Shown here piece by piece: positions 9,414 to 18,367 of a stretch of DNA of 64,000 bases (position 1 is its first letter; every line of letters begins with the position of its first letter). This stretch comes from Coemansia sp. RSA 487 (Eukaryota > Kickxellomycota > Kickxellomycetes > Kickxellales > Kickxellaceae). The position numbers were made by a program, and so were the translations under genes. Under the pieces are notes generated by a model that was not told where the DNA came from, made no database searches, and was given only the letters and a program-made list of their open reading frames with translations. Location: assembly GCA_027577595.1 (NCBI GenBank), contig JANBRJ010000078.1, forward strand, positions 18,834-82,833. Direction: 5' to 3'.

Positions 9414-12400
9414 ATGTCGGATCTCTCTCCTGCCGCTCAGTTTGCCGCCGCCGCTGCTGCTGCTGCTTCTGCTTCTGCTTCTGCCGCTACTGTCACCCCA
9501 ACTGAAGTTGCCGAGTCTGACGCCAGCAGCACTGTTACAACCTCCATTGACAAAGCTGTGTCAGAATTCCCCCCAGTCTCGCCTTCCACGAATGCTTCCA
9601 CTGCCGCTGCTGCAACTGCAGCCGGCTATGCTGCCTCTGTTGCGGCTGTTGTTGCCTCGAAGCCAGCCGATGCTCCCGAGCCTGCCGTCAGCGACACAAT
9701 GGCTACATCATCGGCCGCCGTGTTTGGCTCCTCCTTTGTCTCTGCTGCCAGCATGGTAACTGATGCCGTCACAGGTCTTTCTGTGGCCAACGTGCCTCCT
9801 CCGTCAACCAACGCGGCGCCTGCCACTACGGAAAACATTGCTCCTTTGCCTGAAAAGAGCGCTGCCGACGAATCCCACGTGTCTGCTGCTGCCATGTTCG
9901 AGAGTGCTGTCGATTCAGCAGTATCTAGCAATTTTGGCGACAGCGAGGATGTGCCTGCCGAGAAGAGGGCTGTTGCAACCCCCAAGACAAGAAAGCCCAT
10001 CGATCTTGCAGACGAAGAGCTGTTTCCGTCGCTCAGCAGCACGGCGCCACCAAGGCCAGCGCCTGCGTCCTGGGGCGCCAGATCAGGATCTGCTGCTGCC
10101 TCTGCGAGCGGTGGTGGCGGTAGAGCATCGGGCCTATCTTCAGCTGCAGTGCCTGGCCCACAGTCGATGGCACAGCAGCTCAAGCTTAACCAGACCACAG
10201 AGATCATCGATCTTCCAATGATGCAGGACTCTGTGGCAGACACAGCGCGCAAGATCATGGAGCGCACCAAGACGCGCATCGAGATCTCGCACAACAAGGT
10301 CCTCAAAACTTCAACATACCTTATCACAGGCAAGCCCGACAATGTTGCGCGCGCCAAGCGTGAAGTGTGCTCGAAGCTGTCGCCGCGCATAACAAAGATC
10401 CTGCAGATCCCAGCATCGGTTCGTGCGCAGGTTGTTGGCGTGCGCGGGCGGACCCTGCAGACGATTCAGACACAGACCGGCACCGTTATTGCACTCCCCA
10501 AGATGGCAACCAAGAGCATGCATGGCGACGGTGATGACGACATCTTTGCGCTAGCGGACATCAGTATCACAGGCGACAGCATCGGAGTCCACTCGGCGAT
10601 TGCGCAGATCGAGGAGCTTGTCGACAAGCGCACGACAAAGCGCGCGATGCGCCTTGCCGACATACCACGCGAGGCGTACGCCCTGCTTGTTGGAAAGAAT
10701 GGCGAGACGCTGCAGGTGTTCCAACAGGCGCACCCAGGCGTTCGCATGCGCATCCCAGGCCCTTTGGCAACCGGCGAGGTCATCTGTGTAGCTGGCGAGC
10801 GCAGCGCTGTCCAAGCAGCAGCAGCAGACTTGCAGACGGCAGCACTCACTCTTATTGACAAGTCACAGATAGTGACGGTCGCGATCCCCAAGCGCCAGCA
10901 CCAGTTCATTGTTGGCAGCGGGGGCCAGACGCTAAGCGAGATCATGCGTGCCAGTGGATGCCATGTCAGCATTCCGCCGCCACGCAGCGCCTCGGACCAG
11001 ATTGTAGTGCGTGGGCCTGAGAGCAGCCTTGTGCAAGCGCTTGGGCTGGTCATGGCCAAGGCAAACTCAGCTGTGGTCGAGACAGTCGATCCAACTGCAA
11101 TCCACACGTACGGGCGCCCGCTGCTGTACGTCAACCGCGCTCTGCAGTACTTCCACAACCGCAACCGCTTCCGGCGCATCGAGAGCGAGCACGGCGTTGT
11201 TCTGCGCGTGCCCTCTGTTGCTGCTGCGGCTGCCGCCACATCACCGAACGCAGTGCTGATCGAGATTCAAGGGAAGGACGCCCAGTCGGTCGCTGCTGCT
11301 CGCGACGCCGTATCTGCTCTGTTTGTCGCGTTTCCTCCATACCACTTCAACAGCATCGATGTTGAGCCGCACCTGTTCCCGCTGCTTGCTGGCCGCGACG
11401 GTGCAAACACTGCTCGGCTGCAGGCTGCGCGGTCTGTGTACACGCTTTTCCCGAGCGATCCGTCCTCGCACGCGGTTCTGGTTGTCTACGAAGGCTTCAA
11501 CCCCGATATCGACCGCATAGTCGACGCCAGCACTCGCGAGGGCGCAACGCGCGACCTTCTGCGCAAGACGCTCGAGGAGTTCCGCACAACAATCCAAAGC
11601 GACGACTCGCACACGACGCGCACAACCAAGATCCCGCCTGCCCTGCAGCGCACGCTTTGCAAGGAGTCGGAGATTGGTGCTATCCTTAAGGCAGCCAACG
11701 CGCAGGACGTGGTTGTGCGCTTTGGCAGCGCTACGCTGGCGCAGGCAGAGCCCGAAAGTACACGCACAGTGCTTCCACGAAACGCTAAGCTGGAGGAAGA
11801 CGACGTTGAAGTCAAAGGCCTGGCGCACTCCGTCGACGCTGTTGTGTCTGCTCTTGCCGCCCGTATCAAGGATCACGAGGAGTACCAACGCCTGCACTCG
11901 TTTACTGGTGAGGTAGCCGTCCCGCAACAGCAAATGGCACGCGTCATTGGGCGCGGTGGCGACAACATCAAGCGCATGCGCGACGCCCATGATGTCACAA
12001 TCGACATAACTGACGGGACCGGAAGCGGACCAGGAGCCGTGCATGTTCGTGGTACGCGTGAGGGCGTCAGTGCGGCTGTTGCCGAGCTGCAGGAGTTTGT
12101 CGAGCGTATGGCTGACCAGACATCCGACACCGTCACTGTTCCAGCCGCCATCCACAAGTCGCTGATCGGCACAGGCGGCCGCTATGTCAAGAAGCTGGAG
12201 GACAAGTACGCTGTGCGTATCCAGTTCCCATCTGCACGGCGCGACGCAGGCGATGACTCGCCAGCCCTGAGCGCAGACGAGATTCGCATCCGTGGCGGCC
12301 GCAAGGGCGTCGAGGGCGCCAAGGCCGAGCTGCTGGAGCTTGCGGCATACGAGGCAGAGCACAACCACACCGTGCGCTTCACGGTGCCTGCAGAGTGCCT

Positions 12401-13577
12401 GCCACACGTGGTTGGTCGCGCAGGAGCAAACATCAACGAGATCAAAGACGACAGCAACACGCGCATCAACTTTGGCGACGCGCTTGACGGGCGTGTCGAG
12501 GCCACCGTTGTCGGCACACGCGCTGGCGTGCGGCTGGCGCGCGAGGCCATCGAGGCTGTGGTCGCCGAGCACGAGGCGCAGGTTGATGTTGTTGTTCAGG
12601 TGCCTGTGCGCCACCATCGCTTCCTGATCGGGTCGCAGGGCTCGCGCGTGCGGGAGCTTGTTCAGAGCGCTGGCGGAAACCCCGACGCTACAACCGGCGC
12701 TTCGGCGTGCCGCGTGCAATTCCCGCGTGCCTCTGAAAACTCCGACTCTATTCGCATCAGGGGTGACCGCTCCATTGTCGAGGCTGTGCGCGAGCGCCTT
12801 GAGCAGCTTGTTGCCGAGCGCGAACGTATGACTACCGTTGCTGTTAGCATCCCGATCTCACAGCACGCTTTCGTCATCGGTCGTGGCGGTGCTCACCTCA
12901 AGCAGCTCCAGGACGAGCACTCTGTCGAGATCCACTTCCGCTCGCGGGGGCCTTCTCGTGTCGAGCCTTCCAGCGAGGGCACGGATCCTAGCACCGTACG
13001 CATTACCGGTCTTCCGGAGAACTGCGACGCATGCAAGACTGCTCTGCTTGCGCTTGTGCGCGACGAGGCGCGCCTTTCTGTACCACTGGCCATTCACCAG
13101 CGCCTCGGCGGCCGCACAGGCATGCTCTGGCGCCGCATGCGCAACGAGTTTGACGTCCAAGTCGACGCTGCGAGTGTCGACAAGGCACCGCCGAGCCGCA
13201 TTGACGAATCCACCGACACATCTGCCGATACTGACGTTGTTTTCAACGATCCCACTGCTCGTCTTGCAGGGCTTAGCGCAGAATGGGTGCTGCGTGGCGA
13301 AAAGACCAAGCTTGCAAGCGCGCTCGATCTGATCAATGCCCAGATCAAGGCTGCCGAACACACCACTGAAGCACGCGTGCGATTGGAGCAGCGATTCCAT
13401 AAGCTTGTTATCGGCAAGCAGGGCGCCAACATTGCCCGCATTCGCGAGGCTTCTGGCTGCGAAATTACCGTTCCCAAGCGTGGAAGCAGCTCGCAGTGGA
13501 TTGTGGTTACTGGTGACCGTACTGGTGCTGACCACGCTATTGAGATGATTCGTGAGAGCATCGATGAGCGTGATTAA
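9414..13577 (+). CDS. SCP160: Multi-KH-domain RNA-binding protein (Scp160/vigilin)
   Basis: From the ATG at 9414 the protein has 1,387 residues; an in-frame non-ATG extension upstream looks like 5' UTR. The first 200 residues are Ala/Ser/Thr low complexity. The rest is an array of KH domains. I count eleven with a proper GxxG loop, in order GVRG, GKNG, GSGG, GRDG, GRGG, GTGG, GRAG, GSQG, GRGG, GRTG and GKQG, plus about three degenerate repeats without it, which gives the fourteen typical of Scp160/vigilin. These proteins bind many mRNAs on polysomes and at the endoplasmic reticulum and affect translation and mRNA fate. No intron is needed. The longer N-terminus accounts for the excess over yeast (1,222). 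Confidence 0.93.
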   Translation: MSDLSPAAQFAAAAAAAASASASAATVTPTEVAESDASSTVTTSIDKAVSEFPPVSPSTNASTAAAATAAGYAASVAAVVASKPADAPEPAVSDTMATSSAAVFGSSFVSAASMVTDAVTGLSVANVPPPSTNAAPATTENIAPLPEKSAADESHVSAAAMFESAVDSAVSSNFGDSEDVPAEKRAVATPKTRKPIDLADEELFPSLSSTAPPRPAPASWGARSGSAAASASGGGGRASGLSSAAVPGPQSMAQQLKLNQTTEIIDLPMMQDSVADTARKIMERTKTRIEISHNKVLKTSTYLITGKPDNVARAKREVCSKLSPRITKILQIPASVRAQVVGVRGRTLQTIQTQTGTVIALPKMATKSMHGDGDDDIFALADISITGDSIGVHSAIAQIEELVDKRTTKRAMRLADIPREAYALLVGKNGETLQVFQQAHPGVRMRIPGPLATGEVICVAGERSAVQAAAADLQTAALTLIDKSQIVTVAIPKRQHQFIVGSGGQTLSEIMRASGCHVSIPPPRSASDQIVVRGPESSLVQALGLVMAKANSAVVETVDPTAIHTYGRPLLYVNRALQYFHNRNRFRRIESEHGVVLRVPSVAAAAAATSPNAVLIEIQGKDAQSVAAARDAVSALFVAFPPYHFNSIDVEPHLFPLLAGRDGANTARLQAARSVYTLFPSDPSSHAVLVVYEGFNPDIDRIVDASTREGATRDLLRKTLEEFRTTIQSDDSHTTRTTKIPPALQRTLCKESEIGAILKAANAQDVVVRFGSATLAQAEPESTRTVLPRNAKLEEDDVEVKGLAHSVDAVVSALAARIKDHEEYQRLHSFTGEVAVPQQQMARVIGRGGDNIKRMRDAHDVTIDITDGTGSGPGAVHVRGTREGVSAAVAELQEFVERMADQTSDTVTVPAAIHKSLIGTGGRYVKKLEDKYAVRIQFPSARRDAGDDSPALSADEIRIRGGRKGVEGAKAELLELAAYEAEHNHTVRFTVPAECLPHVVGRAGANINEIKDDSNTRINFGDALDGRVEATVVGTRAGVRLAREAIEAVVAEHEAQVDVVVQVPVRHHRFLIGSQGSRVRELVQSAGGNPDATTGASACRVQFPRASENSDSIRIRGDRSIVEAVRERLEQLVAERERMTTVAVSIPISQHAFVIGRGGAHLKQLQDEHSVEIHFRSRGPSRVEPSSEGTDPSTVRITGLPENCDACKTALLALVRDEARLSVPLAIHQRLGGRTGMLWRRMRNEFDVQVDAASVDKAPPSRIDESTDTSADTDVVFNDPTARLAGLSAEWVLRGEKTKLASALDLINAQIKAAEHTTEARVRLEQRFHKLVIGKQGANIARIREASGCEITVPKRGSSSQWIVVTGDRTGADHAIEMIRESIDERD

Positions 13578-14333
13578 CCAACAGCCCTTTCCCTTTTTAG
13601 CCTATATTATTATCTTTCGATGACTCTTGCTTCAATCGCTAGCTATCCTAACCGCAGACTGTAATTGATGCCTGGTGTTGTTGGTCAGCAACAGAGCAAA
13701 CCGACTTGGACACACCCTTGTTCAGCCTTTTGTGTTGGAATGTACGCTGCTTAAAGAAGCTCTAACTTGCAAATCCAGCCAATGACAGGCCGTCATAGCA
13801 ATTCCACAAACAGTATAGCTATTTCACGTATAAGGCATATTTTGACAGGTCCCACCACTGCTATCCGGTAAGGAAACCAAAAGCAAACATTTAGAGGATA
13901 ACTACAGCATTAAATTTTATTAATAAAGAGAAGAGAAAATGCCTCTGGGAAACGCAAAGCTGCTATATTTTTTGTATGGGAGCGGCTTCTGAAATGTGGT
14001 TCAGCATTGTCATAATTAAACTCCGTCTTAGTACTCTGATCAAGCCAACCTTGATTCAGCATATTGTAAAGGATTTGGTAGTCTTGCCCTTTGTATAAAC
14101 TGTACGTGCCTTTATTTCGGATTTTCTGTCAATTAAGGACGCTGCGTTTGATACAATATTTTGGCTTCAATCGTTTTTCATTAAACATTCCTAAAATGTG
14201 CAAATAAATGCATCCCATCCATGGTAAATTAGGATATGGCCAATATGATGATTTATACTACGCAAATGAGAGAAAGTTAGAAAAGAGAAAATTGAAGAGA
14301 TGGATAATGAAATCAATATGATGAAAGAGAAAT
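13578..14333. other. AT-rich intergenic region
   Basis: No protein or RNA gene recognised. The left part should hold the 3' end of the KH gene. The right part is A+T rich with only chance frames. Confidence 0.55.
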
Positions 14334-14681
14334 TTATTTATCAAGAGGCACGTGCAGCTCCTCAAACCTGTCCAAGAGGTATTGGGTTCTAATCCCGCGA
14401 GGCCTATAATATGGTACTGCCCTGAGCACTGGCAGCCTTTCCAAAAGACTATCACTGCGAATACAAATGTTTTGCGTGGTTGTAGCATCTGTTGCTGAGG
14501 ATCCGCCAAATATAGCATCCATGCTAGTTCCGGCGTCGCAGATTGTCCTGGCTAATACACTCAAGTTCACCAGTAAATCGTTGGTGCAATTGCTGCTGTT
14601 ATCGAATTCCTCTTCTGTTGCAAGGTCGACCTTATCTATCCCAAGTTTAAAGCTAGCCTCCTCCAGTATGACAATTGAGCG
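14334..14681 (-). CDS. orphan exon-like frame, unknown product
   Basis: An open frame of about 116 codons ends at a stop after HVPLDK. It looks like coding sequence: balanced charged and hydrophobic residues, stretches such as KLGIDKVDLATEEEFDNSS and LARTICDAGTSMDAIFGG, and few rare residues. There is no ATG at its head, and an in-frame TGA precedes it at about 14684-14682, so it would have to be a last exon joined to sequence further right. The AT-rich DNA there (14.7-15.1 kb) shows no clear partner. It may be the end of a gene with undetected exons or a gene relic. No family recognised. Confidence 0.3.
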   Translation of the reverse strand, partial: RSIVILEEASFKLGIDKVDLATEEEFDNSSNCTNDLLVNLSVLARTICDAGTSMDAIFGGSSATDATTTQNICIRSDSLLERLPVLRAVPYYRPRGIRTQYLLDRFEELHVPLDK

Positions 14682-15145
14682 TCACACCATCGTAACTTTC
14701 TTATATCTTTACAGTTTTTCTTTCATTGATTTTTAGTCGTATATTCATCATTCTGTCAATACAAGTTGACAAGCCACTTCTTCAGAAATTTAAACGCTGA
14801 TTGAAAAATGACAGAGTAATCGTAATATGAGCAAGCTTGCATATACAAAACATGGGTAGTTGAATTATTATGTTGTAACCAGCAAAATCATATTCGTTCC
14901 TCTTGATTTATAGAATTGCTAGCTCACCTTGATTTTGTGGGCTTTGTTCCAACGCTCGGCCCGAAAATATAGACTTGCAACCTATAAATAAAAAAGTATC
15001 TTAACACTTTGTTGATAATATTTTTGAATTAAGTAGATCCTTAACAGCTCACGGTTTCCCCATGTGTGATTTGGTTTAACTAAATCTTAAATACGCGAAA
15101 TAAATAGCAGAGATAAATGAATTTTATCAGCTGTTGCCGAATATC
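14682..15145. other. AT-rich intergenic region
   Basis: Strongly A+T rich sequence between the orphan frame and the F-box-like gene. It probably contains the 3' UTR of the latter. No feature recognised. Confidence 0.5.
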
Positions 15146-16837
15146 CTACTCGTTATATAATAGCCGTCTTATTTTGTCGGCATAATTGTCGTATAAACCA
15201 CTGTCCAGAGCTTTACGTAGCTCATTATCATAGACACTAGTCTGGCTAAAGTACACATTGACGAATATAAATCTGGGACATAGAACTGCTAGCGCTATTG
15301 CTGAAATTGCTAAAGACTCCGTTGAAATATCAGGTGAAAGACGCATATGCCAAAATCGAAGTTGACAGTTAAGCGGATAGTAACAAGCGTAGAGACTATC
15401 AGTAATTGTTCTGCTTTGCATTATTCTCAGCTCAGGGTCAGCTTCTCTGATGCGGCAAGTAAAATCCGTCATATTTGGAAAGAGTTTAACAATATTAAGC
15501 ATCTCAAGCAGGTTTAGCGCAGTTACGTCAAGAGTGAAGATTCGGATATCCTCTGCGTAAGAACACGAGCGAACGGCATCGATGAGATACTGATATGAAT
15601 CCTTGGCGAGTATAGATAGAATCTGCGTCGCTGGAGAAATAATACCAATGACAAACTCAATAAAATCCTTAACAGAAAACCCCATATGAGATCCAGGCAT
15701 ATGTTGTATGGAAAGGTTGCGGAGCTTTGGGTATTTTTCTTTTGAAAACACTTTGTATTTTTGAAGCATACGGACGGTATCAGCGTCAAGTTCAATATCC
15801 AAGTGTTCTAAGGTGTCGCTGTTTCCTCTAAATAGCGTATCGTCTGAGAATATGTAGTCGGTGTATAGTCTAAGGTACTGTAGTACCGGAAACGGGGCTA
15901 TTGACTTGTCCACTTTGATTTTACCATCGTCTCCAGAGCCACCAAGAATCTCCAGCTCTGTAAGTTCTGGATATACCTTCCAGCAGCCATCGTCACGATA
16001 AACAAGATGTTTGAAAATTTCACTACCCTGATCCTCAATAACCAATGATTCCAATGTAGCTGCCGATTTTCTTACAATCTTGTGAGAAAATTCATTATCG
16101 TAAGGGTGGTCGGAACTGATGCGAGAAAGTTCAGGGATATATTGCTCGAATAATCTTTCGTTAGCTATGTAACTGGGACATGAGACATAGCTCCTAAACT
16201 CAGCTTTTCTAAAAAGGATTGAGAGAAACAGGCCAGCATCCCATTCGTTGGATAATAAAGTTTGAGGGCTTGTCGAAAACTTTGTGTCATAACAAAACCA
16301 GAATTCGGCCTTTTGAAGATTCGATAACGATAGTCTCATGCGCTGTGCAATCCAGTTGAAATATCTGTCCTCGTCTGCACTTCTGGTAACAACTGTCTTC
16401 TTTACACTGTTTGTTATGCGAAAGTGCAATGATCGAGCTTTGGGGAATACGAGATCTTCTGGCCAGATCTGATCGAGCGTCTGGAACTTCTCGTCATTCA
16501 GCTGGTCGACTATGTCGTCAATTACAATATTGACTTTTTTAACATAGGGAACAAGCTCTGCACGCTTTTTCGTGATACTGTACGATACGTGCGTAGAAGC
16601 GAATTCACTTTTGTCAATATGTGCTGCCAAGGCCAAGGTCGCTTCTCCATAGAGATACTCAAGCGCAAGTATCCTCCAAGAATAGCTAACGTCGTGGAGC
16701 ACATGCCATCTCTCTTTCGTCTTTTTGTCCTTCGAATTTGTATATTCGCGAAGACGATAGCTTGGACTAACGCAGTAGCTAACAATTGTTTCAGCGATAT
16801 GAAGTGGTAGTTTTTTGAATGGAGACAAAGCAGGCAT
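15146..16837 (-). CDS. F-box-like / leucine-rich-repeat-like protein of a lineage-expanded family
   Basis: I start the protein at the ATG at 16837, giving 563 residues. It then begins MPALSPFKKLPLHIAETIVSYC, which looks like a degenerate F-box helix (LP-x-H-x-x-x-x-I). The frame is open for 40 more codons upstream, but those residues are unlike a protein start. The rest alternates strands and helices with scattered Leu/Ile and many aromatic residues. Segments such as YPELTELEILGGSG, FPVLQYLRLYTDY and KYPKLRNLSIQHMPG resemble irregular leucine-rich repeats. Such proteins usually recruit substrates to SCF ubiquitin ligases. From memory, very similar 'LPLH-x-x-x-x-IV' proteins are numerous in Kickxellales genomes. 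The target is unknown. Confidence 0.6.
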   Translation of the reverse strand: MPALSPFKKLPLHIAETIVSYCVSPSYRLREYTNSKDKKTKERWHVLHDVSYSWRILALEYLYGEATLALAAHIDKSEFASTHVSYSITKKRAELVPYVKKVNIVIDDIVDQLNDEKFQTLDQIWPEDLVFPKARSLHFRITNSVKKTVVTRSADEDRYFNWIAQRMRLSLSNLQKAEFWFCYDTKFSTSPQTLLSNEWDAGLFLSILFRKAEFRSYVSCPSYIANERLFEQYIPELSRISSDHPYDNEFSHKIVRKSAATLESLVIEDQGSEIFKHLVYRDDGCWKVYPELTELEILGGSGDDGKIKVDKSIAPFPVLQYLRLYTDYIFSDDTLFRGNSDTLEHLDIELDADTVRMLQKYKVFSKEKYPKLRNLSIQHMPGSHMGFSVKDFIEFVIGIISPATQILSILAKDSYQYLIDAVRSCSYAEDIRIFTLDVTALNLLEMLNIVKLFPNMTDFTCRIREADPELRIMQSRTITDSLYACYYPLNCQLRFWHMRLSPDISTESLAISAIALAVLCPRFIFVNVYFSQTSVYDNELRKALDSGLYDNYADKIRRLLYNE

Positions 16838-16946
16838 AATTACAGCTGAAGTGAAATCTATATATAAATTGGAAAGAGCTGGAAATGGAAAAGCTAAACA
16901 ACAGCGCATAAGTTGGAGGGAACCTCCCATGCACAACTGACATGCA

Positions 16947-17050
16947 GTGTTTTGCAAAACTAATTACATCAAACAGATGTATACGCGGCGAATGGTGAAA
17001 GATTTGCGGTGGCAATAATGCATCTTGCATTTCGAGAAAAAGTCACTTAC
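16947..17050 (+). repeat. left terminal inverted repeat of the Fanzor transposon
   Basis: Matches the reverse complement of 20772-20875. Identical blocks include GTGTTTTGCAAA at the outer end, AATGGTGAAAG, TTGCGGTGGCAATAA and AGAAAAAGTC. Over the inner 70 positions I count 55 identities, and 12 of the 15 differences are transitions. The outer 34 positions also align, with one single-base gap. Confidence 0.88.
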
Positions 17051-17351
17051 GTCAGCTGGCGTTATACTTGCGCTTGGAAGCAAGAGGCGCAAACGGAGCT
17101 TTGTGGAGAAGGCTGTCCTGCTACACACCTATTATTTTACACTAAAACAGATTGGCTTCTTGGTCACTGTCTGTGCTTTCAATGTGGTTAGTTAATATTG
17201 GCCCTAATAAAACCTAGCAATATGAAGAAATACTGCCACTACCTTGAACAAGAACAACAACCAAGCCATGCACTCTTTGCCAGACGTAAACATATTGGAA
17301 GAAGACCGTCACTCAAATAAAGAGCCAGAGAACATGTTTGCATGCATGCGC

Positions 17352-17823
17352 ATGTTGATGGATGCTTCATTGAGAAAGCCTCAAGCCGTTTCTGCTGCCA
17401 AAAAGAGAAAAGCCAATGGCAACGAGATCAGGATTAGTGGGCGTGTTGGCACACGAACAGAGCACTTGCTGGCCTACATTTCAAATGCAATCGATGTACT
17501 GAGTGGCAAAGAGTATGAAAAGCTACCATCTTGTGCTGGACAATGCTCCAATCCATACGCCATTAGCCATTCGAGACCTAATATAAAACAGACGATACAA
17601 GCGCCTATATCTGCCTCCATACTCACCCTTTCTATATCCCATTGAGGAGCTTTGGTTCAAGGTAAAATCGGGGTTGCACAGAACAGCGCTTATAGCAAAA
17701 GTCAGACTCAGTGATAGAATATGCAAGGCAGCCAACAAAGTGACAACATCAGACTGCCAAGGCTACATCAGACATTTCATGGCATTCTTCTCTCGCTGCA
17801 AAGACGGAGAAACAAATCTTTAA
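17352..17823 (+). pseudogene. Tc1/mariner-type DDE transposase remnant
   Basis: Only the C-terminal half of a DDE superfamily transposase is recognisable. The first frame contains LRRP-like LRKPQAVS, then GRVGTRTEHLLAYISNAIDV, matching the region before the second catalytic Asp. A one-base shift near 17515-17523 is followed, in the next frame, by LVLDNAPIHTP (the second Asp of the catalytic triad), an in-frame TAA at 17584-17586, then RLYLPPYSPF and PIEELWFKVKSG, which carries the third acidic residue (Glu). The frame ends at 17821-17823. The DNA-binding N-terminus and the first catalytic Asp region are missing, and about 60 residues seem deleted after LRKPQ. It is dead as a transposase but types the element. 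Confidence 0.87.
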
Positions 17824-17998
17824 ATCTCCTTTTTTGACAAACAAAGCTTGTACTCAATCCTCTGATTGCTGTGGATAGTTTGAAACCCCCTTCCTTCAGT
17901 TAAAATAGCCAACGTTTCCGATTTTCTTTTGTAACTGTGATAACGATTAGGCTTGAGGCAATCATATTTCAATGGTGGGTTGGCAACTCGCATGTTGG

Positions 17999-18039
17999 AA
18001 CAATCGTATTGTTGGAAAGCATATATCATATGCTTCCAA
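17999..18039. repeat. two adjacent inverted repeats upstream of the Fanzor gene
   Basis: AACAAT-CGT-ATTGTT (17999-18013) is a perfect 6-bp stem. It abuts TTGGAAAGCATAT-ATC-ATATGCTTCCAA (18012-18039), a 12-bp stem with one bulged A. Both lie inside the transposon between transposase and Fanzor. They could be a transposase-binding site, a nested MITE or RNA structure. Function unknown. Confidence 0.6.
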
Positions 18040-18367
18040 ATTACCTAGTTCAATTGTTGTGGTGTTTGTACGGCTATAAAAGTCAGGCTGTGTATGAAAA
18101 ATAAAGACGAGGAACTTTAGCTCCGTCTGCTCTCTTGATATTCTTGTGAAAAGTGATATATCAGTATCACAAGTGTTCCCAAGCAAGCTAAAGAACGAAA
18201 AGAGAATGTGTGCCTGGTTAGGAAAGACAGCGTGAGGGCGCTTGTTTTCCTTTTCGCTTTTGTTTCTCCTTGGATTTCATTTGACATTTTATTTCTAGTG
18301 GTAACGCCAAATACACCTTTCAGTGCATATATTATATTATCTGCTCTTGTTTGCTCACCCATCACCA

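Noticed and set aside
11241-12719. Long open frame (492 codons) on the minus strand
   Set aside because: Antisense shadow of the KH-domain gene; its composition mirrors the codon bias of the real gene and it has no domain.
14380-14396. GGGTTCTAATCCC, resembling a tRNA B box
   Set aside because: No A box at the right distance, the T-arm pairs only partly, no acceptor stem can be formed, and the bases lie inside the exon-like frame on the other strand.
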